This document shows positions 51,129-60,187 of a stretch of 64,000 bases of DNA, piece after piece. The stretch spans positions 310,001-374,000 of the forward strand of contig JADJTP010000001.1 in NCBI GenBank assembly GCA_016711095.1, written 5' to 3'. The notes under the pieces are model-generated. The model did no database searches. It worked only from the letters and a program-made list of their open reading frames with translations, and was not told the DNA's origin. The stretch is from Actinomycetales bacterium (lineage in GTDB: Bacteria; Actinomycetota; Actinomycetes; Actinomycetales; Dermatophilaceae). The first letter of the stretch is position 1; every line of letters starts with the position of its first letter. Both the position numbers and the translations under genes were made by a program.

Positions 51129-51249
51129 GGGCACATCTTGGCCCACGGACCCGCCGTCGCAGGGCCGCGTGGAGGATGTGGTTGTGGACCGGGCCACGCA
51201 TCCCGAGGCGAGGCCCGGCCCGACGTGTCAGCGCAGAGGCATTGCCCGC

Positions 51250-51292
51250 TTGCTGAGGCATTGCCCCGCTGGGCGGGGCAATGCCTCAGCAA
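51250..51292. repeat. Perfect 20-bp hairpin with adjacent partial copy
   Basis: Arms 51250-51269 and 51273-51292 are perfect complements around a 3-nt loop. The first 13 bp of the motif (GAGGCATTGCCCG type) also occur just upstream at 51237-51249. It lies between the ligase gene start and the DUF1877 gene end; it could terminate the latter, but there is no T-tract. Confidence 0.8.
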
Positions 51293-51313
51293 TTCCAGAC
51301 CCCTGTGGCGAGG

Positions 51314-51799
51314 TCAGAGAATCGCGACGAGGACGGCGGACTGACTGCGTGCTGCCCGGCGATAGAACTTGCGCAGCCGCTTATAGGCCGGTCGGAGCCA
51401 GTCGTAGAAAACGTCCTGCTCATCCCAGAACCCGGGATAGATGTCGGCGTCGGTCATTGCGGCGAAGTCGACGCGCGAAGCCAACTCCTGGGTGCCGAAG
51501 GCCTCCAGGGCGGTGCTGATCTTCGTGACGGTCTCGGGGCCGATGAGGTGGGCGGGGCCTTGGCCGAGGTCAGCGCCGACCGGCTCGCCGCCGAAGATCG
51601 CCTGCCCGAGGACCGTTTCAGTGTCGTACGCCGTGCCGGTGAGTAGCCAGTGGATGCCTTGCCACGCGGTGTCGAGGTCGACACCGCGCTTGGGATCGGG
51701 GGGCTCGTCCTCGATGAGGGCAGCTGCGGCCGAGCCGTCCGAGAGCAGGACTTCGTGCTCCTCCTCGGTGAGTGCGCGAGCCGTCCACGTCATGACCAT
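51314..51799 (-). CDS. DUF1877 (YfbM-like) protein
   Basis: 161-residue protein: VMTWTARALTEEEHEVLLSDG, RGVDLDTAWQGIHWLLTG, GGEPVGADLGQGPAHLIGPETVTKISTALEAF and YDWLRPAYKRLRKFYRRAA follow the DUF1877 pattern. Function unknown. It sits between the ligase gene and the divergent ku gene. ATG 51799 or 51793. Confidence 0.85.
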   Translation of the reverse strand: MVMTWTARALTEEEHEVLLSDGSAAAALIEDEPPDPKRGVDLDTAWQGIHWLLTGTAYDTETVLGQAIFGGEPVGADLGQGPAHLIGPETVTKISTALEAFGTQELASRVDFAAMTDADIYPGFWDEQDVFYDWLRPAYKRLRKFYRRAARSQSAVLVAIL

Positions 51800-51981
51800 G
51801 GCGCAGAGTATGCCGCCCTCAGGTAACCGGCCGGCAAACGGGACGTTGGCTGTGCGATGACCGGGCGCAGCGGCATACCGCTAGTTGGTTGTGGCTGAGG
51901 CCGACCGTGAGTCATGCTGGGGGACCGGCCAAGGCCAGCGAGGCCACCGAGGCCCGGGTGACCAGTGGGGAAGGTGAGCCG

Positions 51982-52890
51982 ATGCGAGCCATGTGGAAGG
52001 GCGCAGTGTCCTTCGGGCTGGTCAACGTGCCCGTCAAGCTCTATTCGGCGACGGAGAATCACGACATCTCCTTCCGCCAGGTGCACCGCCTCGACGGGGG
52101 ACAGATCCGCTATCAGCGGGTGTGCAGCGCCTGCGGCGAGGTCGTTGCCTATGACGACGTCGCCAAGGGCTACGAGACCGAAGACGGCCAGATGGTCGTG
52201 CTCACCGACGATGATCTGGCCGCGCTGCCCAACCAGTCCAGTAAAGAGGTCGCGGTCGCGAAGTTCGTCCCGGCCGGGCAGATCGACCCCATGCTCTTCG
52301 ACAAGGCCTACTACCTCGAGCCCGAGAAGGCCGCGACCAAGGCCTATGCGCTGTTGCGGGATGCGCTCACGTCGGCCGATCGGGTCGCTCTGGTGACCGT
52401 GTCGATCCGCACCCGGATGACGATGGCCGTCCTGCGGGTCCACGACGGGGTGATCGTCCTGCAGACCCTGCTGTGGCCCGATGAAGTGCGCGCGGTCGAC
52501 CAGGTCAACCTCGGCGACACCGGACATGCGAGCGAGCGTGAGCTGGCGATGGCCAACATGCTCGTCGACTCGCTCAGCGGGGATTACGACCCGGCCGAGT
52601 TCGACGACGACTACGCCGCGGCGGTCACCGAGGTGGTCGAGGCCAAGATCGCCGGGGGAGCTCTCGCCCAGGCGCCGGCCGCGGCCGAGGACACCGGCGA
52701 GGTCGTCGACCTGCTCGAGGCGTTGCAGCGCAGCGTCGATCGGGCCAAGGCCGCGCGTGGCGAGCCGCCAACGCCGGCGAAGAAGGGCGCCGCGACGAAG
52801 GCCGCGGCGACGAAGGCCGCGGACCGGTCGGGTACGGCTGCGGCGAAGGCCGCGGCCAAGAAGGCGCCCGCAAAACGCAAAGCCGGCTGA
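51982..52890 (+). CDS. ku: Ku protein (NHEJ end-binding)
   Basis: 302-residue homodimeric ring protein that binds DNA ends and recruits LigD. MWKGAVSFGLVNVPVKLYSATENHDISFRQVHR, CSACGEVVAYDDVAKGYE, YYLEPEKAATKAYALLRDAL and LLWPDEVRAVDQ are family markers. The last about 50 residues are a Lys/Ala-rich basic tail, as in other actinobacterial Ku proteins. ATG 51982 has GGGGAAGG upstream. Confidence 0.95.
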   Translation: MRAMWKGAVSFGLVNVPVKLYSATENHDISFRQVHRLDGGQIRYQRVCSACGEVVAYDDVAKGYETEDGQMVVLTDDDLAALPNQSSKEVAVAKFVPAGQIDPMLFDKAYYLEPEKAATKAYALLRDALTSADRVALVTVSIRTRMTMAVLRVHDGVIVLQTLLWPDEVRAVDQVNLGDTGHASERELAMANMLVDSLSGDYDPAEFDDDYAAAVTEVVEAKIAGGALAQAPAAAEDTGEVVDLLEALQRSVDRAKAARGEPPTPAKKGAATKAAATKAADRSGTAAAKAAAKKAPAKRKAG

Positions 52891-52894
52891 GGCT

Positions 52895-53833
52895 GTGCCC
52901 GAAGGCCACACCCTGCACCGGCTCGCAGGGGCGCTCGACCTCGCCTTCGCCGGCACGTCGCCCGCAGTGTCGAGCCCGCAAGGTCGGTTCCTCGACGGTG
53001 CCGCCCGGCTGAACGGGCGCGAAGTTCTCGGTGCCGACGCCTGGGGCAAGCACCTGTTCGTCGAGTTCGCGGGGAACGTTTTCCTGCATGTGCACCTCGG
53101 GCTTATCGGCACCTTCGACGTCGTCCCCCTCGCCCCGCTGACCACGCTGACCACCTCGCCGCTCACCCACCCCGGGTATGCAATCCCGCCGGCGATCGGC
53201 GCGGTGAGGCTGCGGCTGCTCACCGGCGCGTCCGAGGCTTGGGGGTCCGGCGCGGCATACGTGGCGGACTTGCGCGGGGCGACGCTGTGCGAGCTGGCAA
53301 CCCCTGATCGAGTCGATGAGACGGTCGCTCGGCTCGGGCCCGACCCGCTGCGCGAGGATGCCGATCCAGAGCAGGCCTGGCGGCGGATCGCCAAGAGCCC
53401 GCGCAGCATCGCCGACCTCCTCATGGACCAGGCCGTGCTCGCCGGCGTCGGGAACGTCTATCGCAGCGAGATTCTCTTCCGGCACCGGGTCGACCCGCAG
53501 CGCCCAGGCCGTCGGCTGCGCCCGGCCACCTGGCGAGCCCTGTGGGCCGACCTGCTGCTGCTCATGCCGATCGGGGTGCGGCTCGGGCAGATCGTGACGA
53601 TGGCAGACCAGGTCGACGAGGCGCTGGCCGGGGGCTACGACGAGTCGGCGGTGCCGGTCAGCCCGACCGGGGTGTCGGCATGGCGGCCCAATCCCCAGGG
53701 GGCGCTGGAACGCCGCTACTACGTCTACAAACGCCAAGGCGAGCCGTGCCATGTGTGTGGCTCGCGGGTGCGCACGGCGCTCGTCGCGGGGCGGAACCTC
53801 TTCTGGTGTGGCCGCTGCCAGCGAAGGGGTTGA
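52895..53833 (+). CDS. nei: Nei-type (Fpg/Nei family) DNA glycosylase
   Basis: 312-residue base-excision enzyme: after Met removal the N-terminus is PEGHTLHR (catalytic Pro, Glu); the H2TH motif is LLMDQAVLAGVGNVYRSEILF; the zinc finger is CHVCGS...FWCGRCQ. It cleaves oxidised pyrimidine-type lesions and nicks the AP site. GTG 52895 starts 4 bp after ku, so it is in the same transcript. Confidence 0.92.
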   Translation: MPEGHTLHRLAGALDLAFAGTSPAVSSPQGRFLDGAARLNGREVLGADAWGKHLFVEFAGNVFLHVHLGLIGTFDVVPLAPLTTLTTSPLTHPGYAIPPAIGAVRLRLLTGASEAWGSGAAYVADLRGATLCELATPDRVDETVARLGPDPLREDADPEQAWRRIAKSPRSIADLLMDQAVLAGVGNVYRSEILFRHRVDPQRPGRRLRPATWRALWADLLLLMPIGVRLGQIVTMADQVDEALAGGYDESAVPVSPTGVSAWRPNPQGALERRYYVYKRQGEPCHVCGSRVRTALVAGRNLFWCGRCQRRG

Positions 53834-53842
53834 CCGAGCGAA

Positions 53843-54229
<387 letters not shown>

Positions 54230-54289
54230 CGGGGGCGCGCCCGACAGCCGTGGAACCGGTCCGCGGCCCGGAAATCAAGGACGCCACCC

Positions 54290-56545
54290 ATGCCGATCTC
54301 CCCGACACCCCCTCCCACGTCCGTTGTCGTCCTGCCGCCCCCAGCCCGCTCGCGTGGGGCCGAGGGCGACGACATTGTCCAACCGATCCCCGAGGAACTC
54401 GCCGATCGGGTTCTCGTGCGCTTCGGTGACCGCATCCTCATCACCGACGACAGTGCGCCCTCGCCCGGCTCGGGCGAGGACACCCCCAAGACCCGGACCC
54501 CCCGCACGGCCGGCGTCGCGCCGAGCAAGGTCGACAAGGACGTGGTCGCCTCACTCACCGAGACCGAGCGGTTCGGCCTCGACGCGCTGTCGCTGCGTCG
54601 GACGAAGAAGTGGGCCGACATCAAGGCCGACCGGCCGCGCGCCGGCGAACCGTGGGACATGGCCAGCTGCGACGGCCTGCAGCCCACCCTGCTGCGTGAC
54701 GTTCTGGACCGCGAACTCGGCATCGATCCACACGACGCGGGGGCCGGCAGCGCCCGTGCCCTCGACGACGACGACGAGAGCCCCGAGGGCATCTCCCGCG
54801 AAACACAGATGCGCGGAGCGCCCACCGAGGGTCTCAACGACTTCTTCGAGGGGCCGGTTGGGCTTGCGGTCGTCTTCGTCCAAGGCCCGACGGCAGCCAC
54901 CCAGATGAGCGCTGCCGAGCGCACCAAGATTTCCGCCGAGATCCAGGAGGGATTCGTGTGGCTCGCTGCGGCGAACCGCTCCGCCCACCTGACGTTCTCG
55001 GTCGAGACCCACACCGTGAGCTTGTCCGTGGCCGATGCCACCGACCTCGAAGAAGACACCTGGCGCAACGCCGCGACCACCGCGCTCGGGTTGGGCTCTG
55101 GGATGACCGCCGTCCAAAGCCTCGCCCAGGGCGTGCGGGACCGGACCCGATCGCGGTGGGGCTACGTCCTCTTCGTCACCCGCTATCGGCTCTGGCACTT
55201 CGCCTACGCCTCAGGTAACCGGATCGTCATGGACCCCCGCAACGACGGCTGGGGCATCGACAACTTCGACCGGGTCTTCATCCACGAATCCGGCCACATC
55301 TTCGGCGCACCCGACGAATACGCCTCCTCGGGATGCTCGACCGGCGGCTCCTTCGGCCGTTTCGGCGAGCCCAACACCAACTGCGCCAACGGCAACCCCT
55401 CGAGCGTCACCTGCCTCATGAAGGCCAACGACTGGGCCTTCTGCGCTTCGACGATCCGGCACTTCGGCTGGGGCATGGACCGGATGCGTATGCCGTCCAC
55501 CGCATCTCCCATCCACATCGTGTCGATGGCCGCCAACAGCCTCACCGCGCTGGGCGCCGACGAACTCGGTGACATCAGATTCTCGTCGTGGGAGCCCGGC
55601 GGGCCGGCCTGGTGGCAGGGCTGGACCTATCTGCGCGGCGGCCGCACCGCCGCGGGCGGGCACGTGACCGCCGTGAGCCGACGTCCCGGTTACCTCGACG
55701 TCTTCACCGTGGGTCTCGACGGTCGGGTCTACACAGCAGCGTTCGACCCGTCGGGCCGCTGGGGCGGGTGGTGGGCGATCGGCTCGCTGCGCGCTCCCGT
55801 CGGCGCCTATGTCGGGGCAGTCTCGCGCAGCCTCGACAAGCTCGACATCTTCGTCACCGACAACTCCGGCCGGGTCATGAGTGCCGCCTGGGAGCCGGCC
55901 TTCACCGACGGGTGGCATGGCTGGTGGCATATCAACGGCGGTCTGGCCGCACCCGGAGCCCCAGTGACGGGGGTGTCGCGGTCGGCCAACAAGCTCGACA
56001 TCTTCGTCGTCGGCCGGGACTGCAGCGTCTACACCGCGGCTTGGACGCCGACCAGCGGCGGCTGGCGCGGCTGGTGGCGCATCGGCGCCCTCGTCGCCAC
56101 CCCGACATCGCTCGTCTCGGCGGTGACGCGCTCTGCGGACAAGCTCGACATCTTCGTCGTCGACTCCGCGCGCCGGACGATGACCGCAGCGTGGGAGCCG
56201 GCGTTCACCGACGGGTGGCACGGCTGGTGGCACATCAACGGAGGTCTGGCCAGGCCAGGAACGCCGATGCACGCGGTGTCCAAGGCCCCGAACAAGCTCG
56301 ACGTTTTCGTCGCCGGTCTCGACGGTGGCACGTATGCCGCCTCGTGGACGCCGACCAGCGGCGGGTGGCGGGGCTGGTCGCGGGTCCGTGGCGGCATCAC
56401 CGGTGTGGGCGGCACGATCGACGCCGCGAGCCGTAGCGGCGACCAGCTCGACATCATCACCATCGGGCTCGACCGGCGGCCATACACCGCAGCGCACCAC
56501 CCGGGTGCGGCCGACTGGGCCGGATGGTGGCCGATGGGTTCCTGA
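54290..56545 (+). CDS. Metzincin-like protease fused to a seven-blade PLL-type propeller
   Basis: 751-residue protein. The N-terminal about 210 residues are Pro/Ala/Asp-rich without a signal peptide. The middle has a metzincin zinc site HESGHIFGAPDEY (first His about 332; HExxHxxGxxD, Asp as third ligand) and a likely Met-turn in VTCLMKANDWAFC (about 375). From about 425 to the end are about six and a half repeats of about 50 residues (V-x-AVSRS-x-DKLDIFVV...VYTAAW...GGW-x-GWW-x-I), like PLL/DUF346 seven-bladed lectins. It probably binds a sugar surface and cleaves a target protein. Export route unknown. Confidence 0.78.
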   Translation: MPISPTPPPTSVVVLPPPARSRGAEGDDIVQPIPEELADRVLVRFGDRILITDDSAPSPGSGEDTPKTRTPRTAGVAPSKVDKDVVASLTETERFGLDALSLRRTKKWADIKADRPRAGEPWDMASCDGLQPTLLRDVLDRELGIDPHDAGAGSARALDDDDESPEGISRETQMRGAPTEGLNDFFEGPVGLAVVFVQGPTAATQMSAAERTKISAEIQEGFVWLAAANRSAHLTFSVETHTVSLSVADATDLEEDTWRNAATTALGLGSGMTAVQSLAQGVRDRTRSRWGYVLFVTRYRLWHFAYASGNRIVMDPRNDGWGIDNFDRVFIHESGHIFGAPDEYASSGCSTGGSFGRFGEPNTNCANGNPSSVTCLMKANDWAFCASTIRHFGWGMDRMRMPSTASPIHIVSMAANSLTALGADELGDIRFSSWEPGGPAWWQGWTYLRGGRTAAGGHVTAVSRRPGYLDVFTVGLDGRVYTAAFDPSGRWGGWWAIGSLRAPVGAYVGAVSRSLDKLDIFVTDNSGRVMSAAWEPAFTDGWHGWWHINGGLAAPGAPVTGVSRSANKLDIFVVGRDCSVYTAAWTPTSGGWRGWWRIGALVATPTSLVSAVTRSADKLDIFVVDSARRTMTAAWEPAFTDGWHGWWHINGGLARPGTPMHAVSKAPNKLDVFVAGLDGGTYAASWTPTSGGWRGWSRVRGGITGVGGTIDAASRSGDQLDIITIGLDRRPYTAAHHPGAADWAGWWPMGS

Positions 56546-56562
56546 CCGGATCCTCTTCCCAT

Positions 56563-56602
56563 CGATACCCGTTCACGGACCTCGGTCCGTGAACGGGTAT
56601 CG
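56563..56602. terminator. Strong hairpin after the protease-lectin gene
   Basis: 19-bp perfect arms (56563-56581, 56584-56602) with a 2-nt centre, 18 bp after the stop. No T-tract. Symmetric, so it could also be an operator for the leaderless gene whose -10 lies at 56614. Confidence 0.75.
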
Positions 56603-56613
56603 ACCGTCGGGCT

Positions 56614-56619
56614 TAGTCT
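56614..56619 (+). promoter_or_regulatory. -10 hexamer TAGTCT, leaderless small gene
   Basis: TAGTCT, 6 nt, GTG 56626. Confidence 0.6.
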
Positions 56620-56625
56620 GGCGCC

Positions 56626-56904
56626 GTGAGCAGGGAATCGGAGCTGGCACAGCTCGTCGAGCAGGCGTCGGCGGGCTATCGCAGCGGACAGACGTTCTTC
56701 GTCGCCAAGCTCAAGTTGGGCGCGTGGGGGGCGCCGAGTCACGGTGAGGTGGCCGCCTGGGGCGAGAGCCTTGCGGCCGTCGAAGCGGCCGGCTGGGTGC
56801 TCGACCGGTGGTCAGTGGCGGGCGACGCCGGTGGCGGGATGACGGCATACCCGGTGTTCCGTCGCGGCGACGGGCAGGGGCCGGCCCTGCAGGACCGCCA
56901 CTGA
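56626..56904 (+). CDS. Small conserved-looking protein upstream of clpC
   Basis: 92-residue soluble protein (ELAQLVEQASAGYRSGQTFFVAKLKLGAWGAPSHGEVAAWGESLAAVEAAGWVLDRWSVAGDAGGGMTAYPVFRR). Alternating beta and helix with many aromatic residues; no known motif. Leaderless promoter. The direction matches clpC, but a 170-bp gap with a separate clpC promoter region lies between. Confidence 0.7.
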   Translation: MSRESELAQLVEQASAGYRSGQTFFVAKLKLGAWGAPSHGEVAAWGESLAAVEAAGWVLDRWSVAGDAGGGMTAYPVFRRGDGQGPALQDRH

Positions 56905-57072
56905 CCGTGCTGCCCGGGACCGCGGGCACACCACGGTGACGGCGGAGCGGGAACAGCGCGGCATACGGGGGCGTTGGCAGGGGAGTCACCCGTAACGCGG
57001 TGGTAACCACACGGTGCTTGTGGGATGGCACGGTTACCATCAAGGGACCCGAATGGTAGGAGTGGTGCAGCA
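56905..57072 (+). promoter_or_regulatory. clpC promoter region
   Basis: It holds the inverted repeat GGTAACC/GGTTACC (about 57002-57008 and 57032-57038) and a -10-like TACCAT (57035-57040), 33 bp before ATG 57073, with TAGGAG as ribosome site. No convincing ClgR box is seen. Confidence 0.45.
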
Positions 57073-59649
57073 ATGTTCGAACGGTTCACCGACCGCGCCC
57101 GACGAGTCGTCGTGCTCGCGCAGGAAGAAGCACGCCTGCTCAACCACAACTACATCGGCACCGAGCACATCCTGCTCGGGCTCATTCACGAGGGCGAAGG
57201 ACTGGCAGCCAAGGCCCTGGAGAACCTCGGGATCTCGCTCGCCGCGGTCCGCGAGCAGGTGACCGAGATCATCGGCAAGGGACAGCAGGCCCCCACGGGG
57301 CACATTCCCTTCACACCCCGGGCCAAGAAGGTCCTCGAATACTCCCTGCGCGAGGGTCTGCAGCTCGGCCACACCTACATCGGCACCGAGCACATCCTGC
57401 TCGGGCTCATCCGTGAGGGTGAAGGTGTCGCGGCCCAGGTGCTCGTCAAACTCGGCGCCGACCTCAACAAGGTCCGCCAGCAGGTCATCCAGCTGCTCGC
57501 CGGCTATCAGTCGGGGCAGGGCGAGAAGGCCGGTGCGGGTGTCGGGCAGGCCACGGGGCCGTCCGAGGGCACCCCGGCGGGGTCGCTCGTGCTCGATCAG
57601 TTCGGCCGAAATCTCACCCAAGCTGCCCGCGAGGGGAAACTCGACCCGGTCATCGGGCGCGAGAAGGAGATCGAGCGGGTGATGCAGGTGCTGTCCCGGC
57701 GCACCAAGAACAACCCGGTCCTCATCGGCGAGCCCGGAGTGGGCAAGACCGCCGTCGTCGAGGGGCTCGCCCAAGACATCATCCGCGGCACCGTGCCTGA
57801 GACTCTCAAGGACAAGCAGCTGTACACCCTGGACCTCGGGGCGCTCGTCGCCGGGTCCCGGTACCGCGGCGACTTCGAGGAGCGGCTCAAGAAGGTCCTC
57901 AAGGAGATCCGCACCCGCGGCGACATCATCATCTTCATCGACGAGATCCACACCCTGGTCGGGGCCGGGGCCGCCGAGGGCGCGATCGACGCGGCGTCGA
58001 TCCTCAAGCCCATGCTGGCCCGCGGCGAGCTGCAGACGATCGGGGCGACCACACTCGACGAGTACCGCAAGCACATCGAGAAGGACTCCGCGCTGGAGCG
58101 TCGGTTCCAGCCGATCCAGGTCGCCGAGCCGACTCTCGCGCACACCATCGAGATCCTCAAGGGTCTGCGCGACCGGTATGAGGCCCACCACCGGGTCTCG
58201 ATCACCGACGGTGCGCTGGTGGCGGCCGCCACGATGGCCGACCGCTACGTCAACGACCGCTTCCTGCCCGACAAGGCCATTGACCTCATCGACGAGGCGG
58301 GCGCCCGGCTGCGCATCCGCCGGATGACCGCGCCACCGGACCTTCGCGAATACGACGAGAGGATCGCCGACGTTCGTCGCCAGAAGGAAGCGGCGATCGA
58401 CGGGCAGGACTTCGAGAAGGCCGCGCGCCTGCGTGACGACGAGAAGCAGTTGCAGCTCGCTCGCGCCGAGCGTGAGGCTCAGTGGAAGTCCGGCGATATG
58501 GATGTCGTTGCCGAGGTTGACGAGGAGCTGATCGCCGAGGTGCTCGCCGCCTCGACCGGCATACCGGTCTTCAAGCTCACCGAGGAGGAGTCCACCAGGC
58601 TGCTCACCATGGAGACCCAGCTTCACAAGCGGGTCGTCGGCATGGACGACGCGATCAAGGCGCTCAGCCAGGCTATCCGGCGCACCCGCGCGGGGCTCAA
58701 GGATCCGCGCCGCCCCGGCGGGTCGTTCATCTTCGCCGGCCCCACCGGTGTCGGCAAGACCGAACTGGCCAAGACGCTTGCCGAGTTCCTCTTCGGTGAC
58801 GAGGACGCGCTCATCCAGCTCGACATGTCCGAATACTCGGAGAAGCACACCGTCTCGCGGCTATTCGGCTCGCCTCCCGGCTATGTGGGCTACGAAGAGG
58901 GCGGCCAGCTGACCGAGAAGGTGCGCCGTCGGCCGTTCTCGGTCGTGCTCTTCGACGAGGTCGAGAAGGCCCACCCCGACATCTTCAACACGCTGCTACA
59001 GGTGCTGGAAGACGGTCGACTGACCGACAGCCAGGGCCGGATGATCGACTTCAAGAACACCGTCATCATCATGACGACCAACCTCGGCACCCGCGACATC
59101 ACCAAGGGCGCGCTGGGCTTCTCGGCCGGTCCGGACTCACGCTCGGAATACGACCGGATGAAGAACAAGGTCACCGACGAGTTGAAGAACCACTTCCGTC
59201 CCGAGTTCCTCAACCGCGTCGATGACGTCATTGTCTTCCCCCAGCTCACCCGCACCGAGATCGTCGCGATCGTCGACCTCGAGATCGCGAAGCTCGACAA
59301 GCGGCTGCGCGACAAGGACATGGGCCTGGAGCTCACGATCACGGCCAAGAACCTGCTGGCCAAGAAGGGCTACGACCCGGTGCTCGGGGCTCGGCCGTTG
59401 CGTCGTACCATCCAGCGCGAGATCGAGGATGTGCTGTCCGAGCGGATCCTTTATGGCCAGCTCAAGGCAGGCGAGTTCGTCGTCGTCGACGCCACGGGGG
59501 AGGAGAAGGACGCCACGTTCACCTTCGCCGGTTCGCTGCGCCGCGAGACGATTCCGGACATCCCCGATGTCCCGCCCATCGACACGGTCCCGCCCATCGA
59601 CACGATTGGCGGACCACAAGATGCCCCTGCCAGCGCGACCGGGTCATAG
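57073..59649 (+). CDS. clpC: ATP-dependent Clp protease ATPase ClpC
   Basis: 858-residue HSP100 unfoldase feeding ClpP. Two Clp-N repeats (MFERFTDRARRVVVLAQEEARLLNHNYIGTEHILLGL...), AAA1 Walker A GEPGVGKT with IIIFIDEIHTLVGAGAAEGAIDA, the UVR middle motif (IDGQDFEKAARLRDDEKQL), and AAA2 with GPTGVGKT and VVLFDEVEKAHPDIFN. A short Pro/Thr C-terminal tail contains two copies of VPPIDT. ATG 57073 is the family start. Confidence 0.97.
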   Translation: MFERFTDRARRVVVLAQEEARLLNHNYIGTEHILLGLIHEGEGLAAKALENLGISLAAVREQVTEIIGKGQQAPTGHIPFTPRAKKVLEYSLREGLQLGHTYIGTEHILLGLIREGEGVAAQVLVKLGADLNKVRQQVIQLLAGYQSGQGEKAGAGVGQATGPSEGTPAGSLVLDQFGRNLTQAAREGKLDPVIGREKEIERVMQVLSRRTKNNPVLIGEPGVGKTAVVEGLAQDIIRGTVPETLKDKQLYTLDLGALVAGSRYRGDFEERLKKVLKEIRTRGDIIIFIDEIHTLVGAGAAEGAIDAASILKPMLARGELQTIGATTLDEYRKHIEKDSALERRFQPIQVAEPTLAHTIEILKGLRDRYEAHHRVSITDGALVAAATMADRYVNDRFLPDKAIDLIDEAGARLRIRRMTAPPDLREYDERIADVRRQKEAAIDGQDFEKAARLRDDEKQLQLARAEREAQWKSGDMDVVAEVDEELIAEVLAASTGIPVFKLTEEESTRLLTMETQLHKRVVGMDDAIKALSQAIRRTRAGLKDPRRPGGSFIFAGPTGVGKTELAKTLAEFLFGDEDALIQLDMSEYSEKHTVSRLFGSPPGYVGYEEGGQLTEKVRRRPFSVVLFDEVEKAHPDIFNTLLQVLEDGRLTDSQGRMIDFKNTVIIMTTNLGTRDITKGALGFSAGPDSRSEYDRMKNKVTDELKNHFRPEFLNRVDDVIVFPQLTRTEIVAIVDLEIAKLDKRLRDKDMGLELTITAKNLLAKKGYDPVLGARPLRRTIQREIEDVLSERILYGQLKAGEFVVVDATGEEKDATFTFAGSLRRETIPDIPDVPPIDTVPPIDTIGGPQDAPASATGS

Positions 59650-59660
59650 GCGCCCCAGGT

Positions 59661-59675
59661 CACTCAACGTGAGTG
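59661..59675. promoter_or_regulatory. Small palindrome upstream of the DUF6188 promoter
   Basis: CACTCA-ACG-TGAGTG, 8 bp upstream of the TATTCT -10. Could be an operator or the end of the clpC transcript. Confidence 0.4.
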
Positions 59676-59682
59676 CGTGTCG

Positions 59683-59688
59683 TATTCT
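59683..59688 (+). promoter_or_regulatory. -10 hexamer TATTCT, leaderless DUF6188 gene
   Basis: TATTCT, 6 nt, ATG 59695. Confidence 0.6.
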
Positions 59689-59694
59689 CGTGTG

Positions 59695-60114
59695 ATGGGC
59701 AACAAGACCGCCGACTGCCTGATGCACGAGGAGTCGACGCACTACGCCCTGCCGTTGGTTGGTCGTGAGATCGACCAGATCTGCGTCGACTATGCCGTCA
59801 CCCTCGTCATCGAGGGCACGGACACGGTGCGGCTGGAGAGCCCCTTCACGGTCTTCATCGACGGACGGACGTACGTCGTCGATCCCGAGCGCATCCACAC
59901 GGTGGCCGTGGTTCTGGAGCTGCACCGGGCAGTCGTGACGCGCGCTGAGGCGGGCAAGGACGGCACGCTTCATCTTGCGTTCGACGAGGACCGCTGGCTG
60001 CACGCTGACCCCATCGAGGACGGGGAGGCCTGGGAGATCGGCGGCGGCCTGCCGCCGGTGACGCCTTGCTACCTCATCGCGGCCGAACCCGGCGGGGGCT
60101 TGCGGCTCGGGTGA
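59695..60114 (+). CDS. DUF6188-like protein
   Basis: 139-residue beta-rich protein: ALPLVGREIDQICVDYAVTLVIEGTDTVRLESPFTV resembles DUF6188 proteins (G-x-x-I-x-x-I-x-x-D...L). Function unknown. The leaderless promoter fixes ATG 59695 as start, not the in-frame ATG 59677. Confidence 0.7.
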   Translation: MGNKTADCLMHEESTHYALPLVGREIDQICVDYAVTLVIEGTDTVRLESPFTVFIDGRTYVVDPERIHTVAVVLELHRAVVTRAEAGKDGTLHLAFDEDRWLHADPIEDGEAWEIGGGLPPVTPCYLIAAEPGGGLRLG

Positions 60115-60187
60115 CCGCACCCGCATGCCGCATCCGCCCGCCTGCCCGACCGACCCGCCAGGGTCTACTTGCAAGGACGGCATTTCC

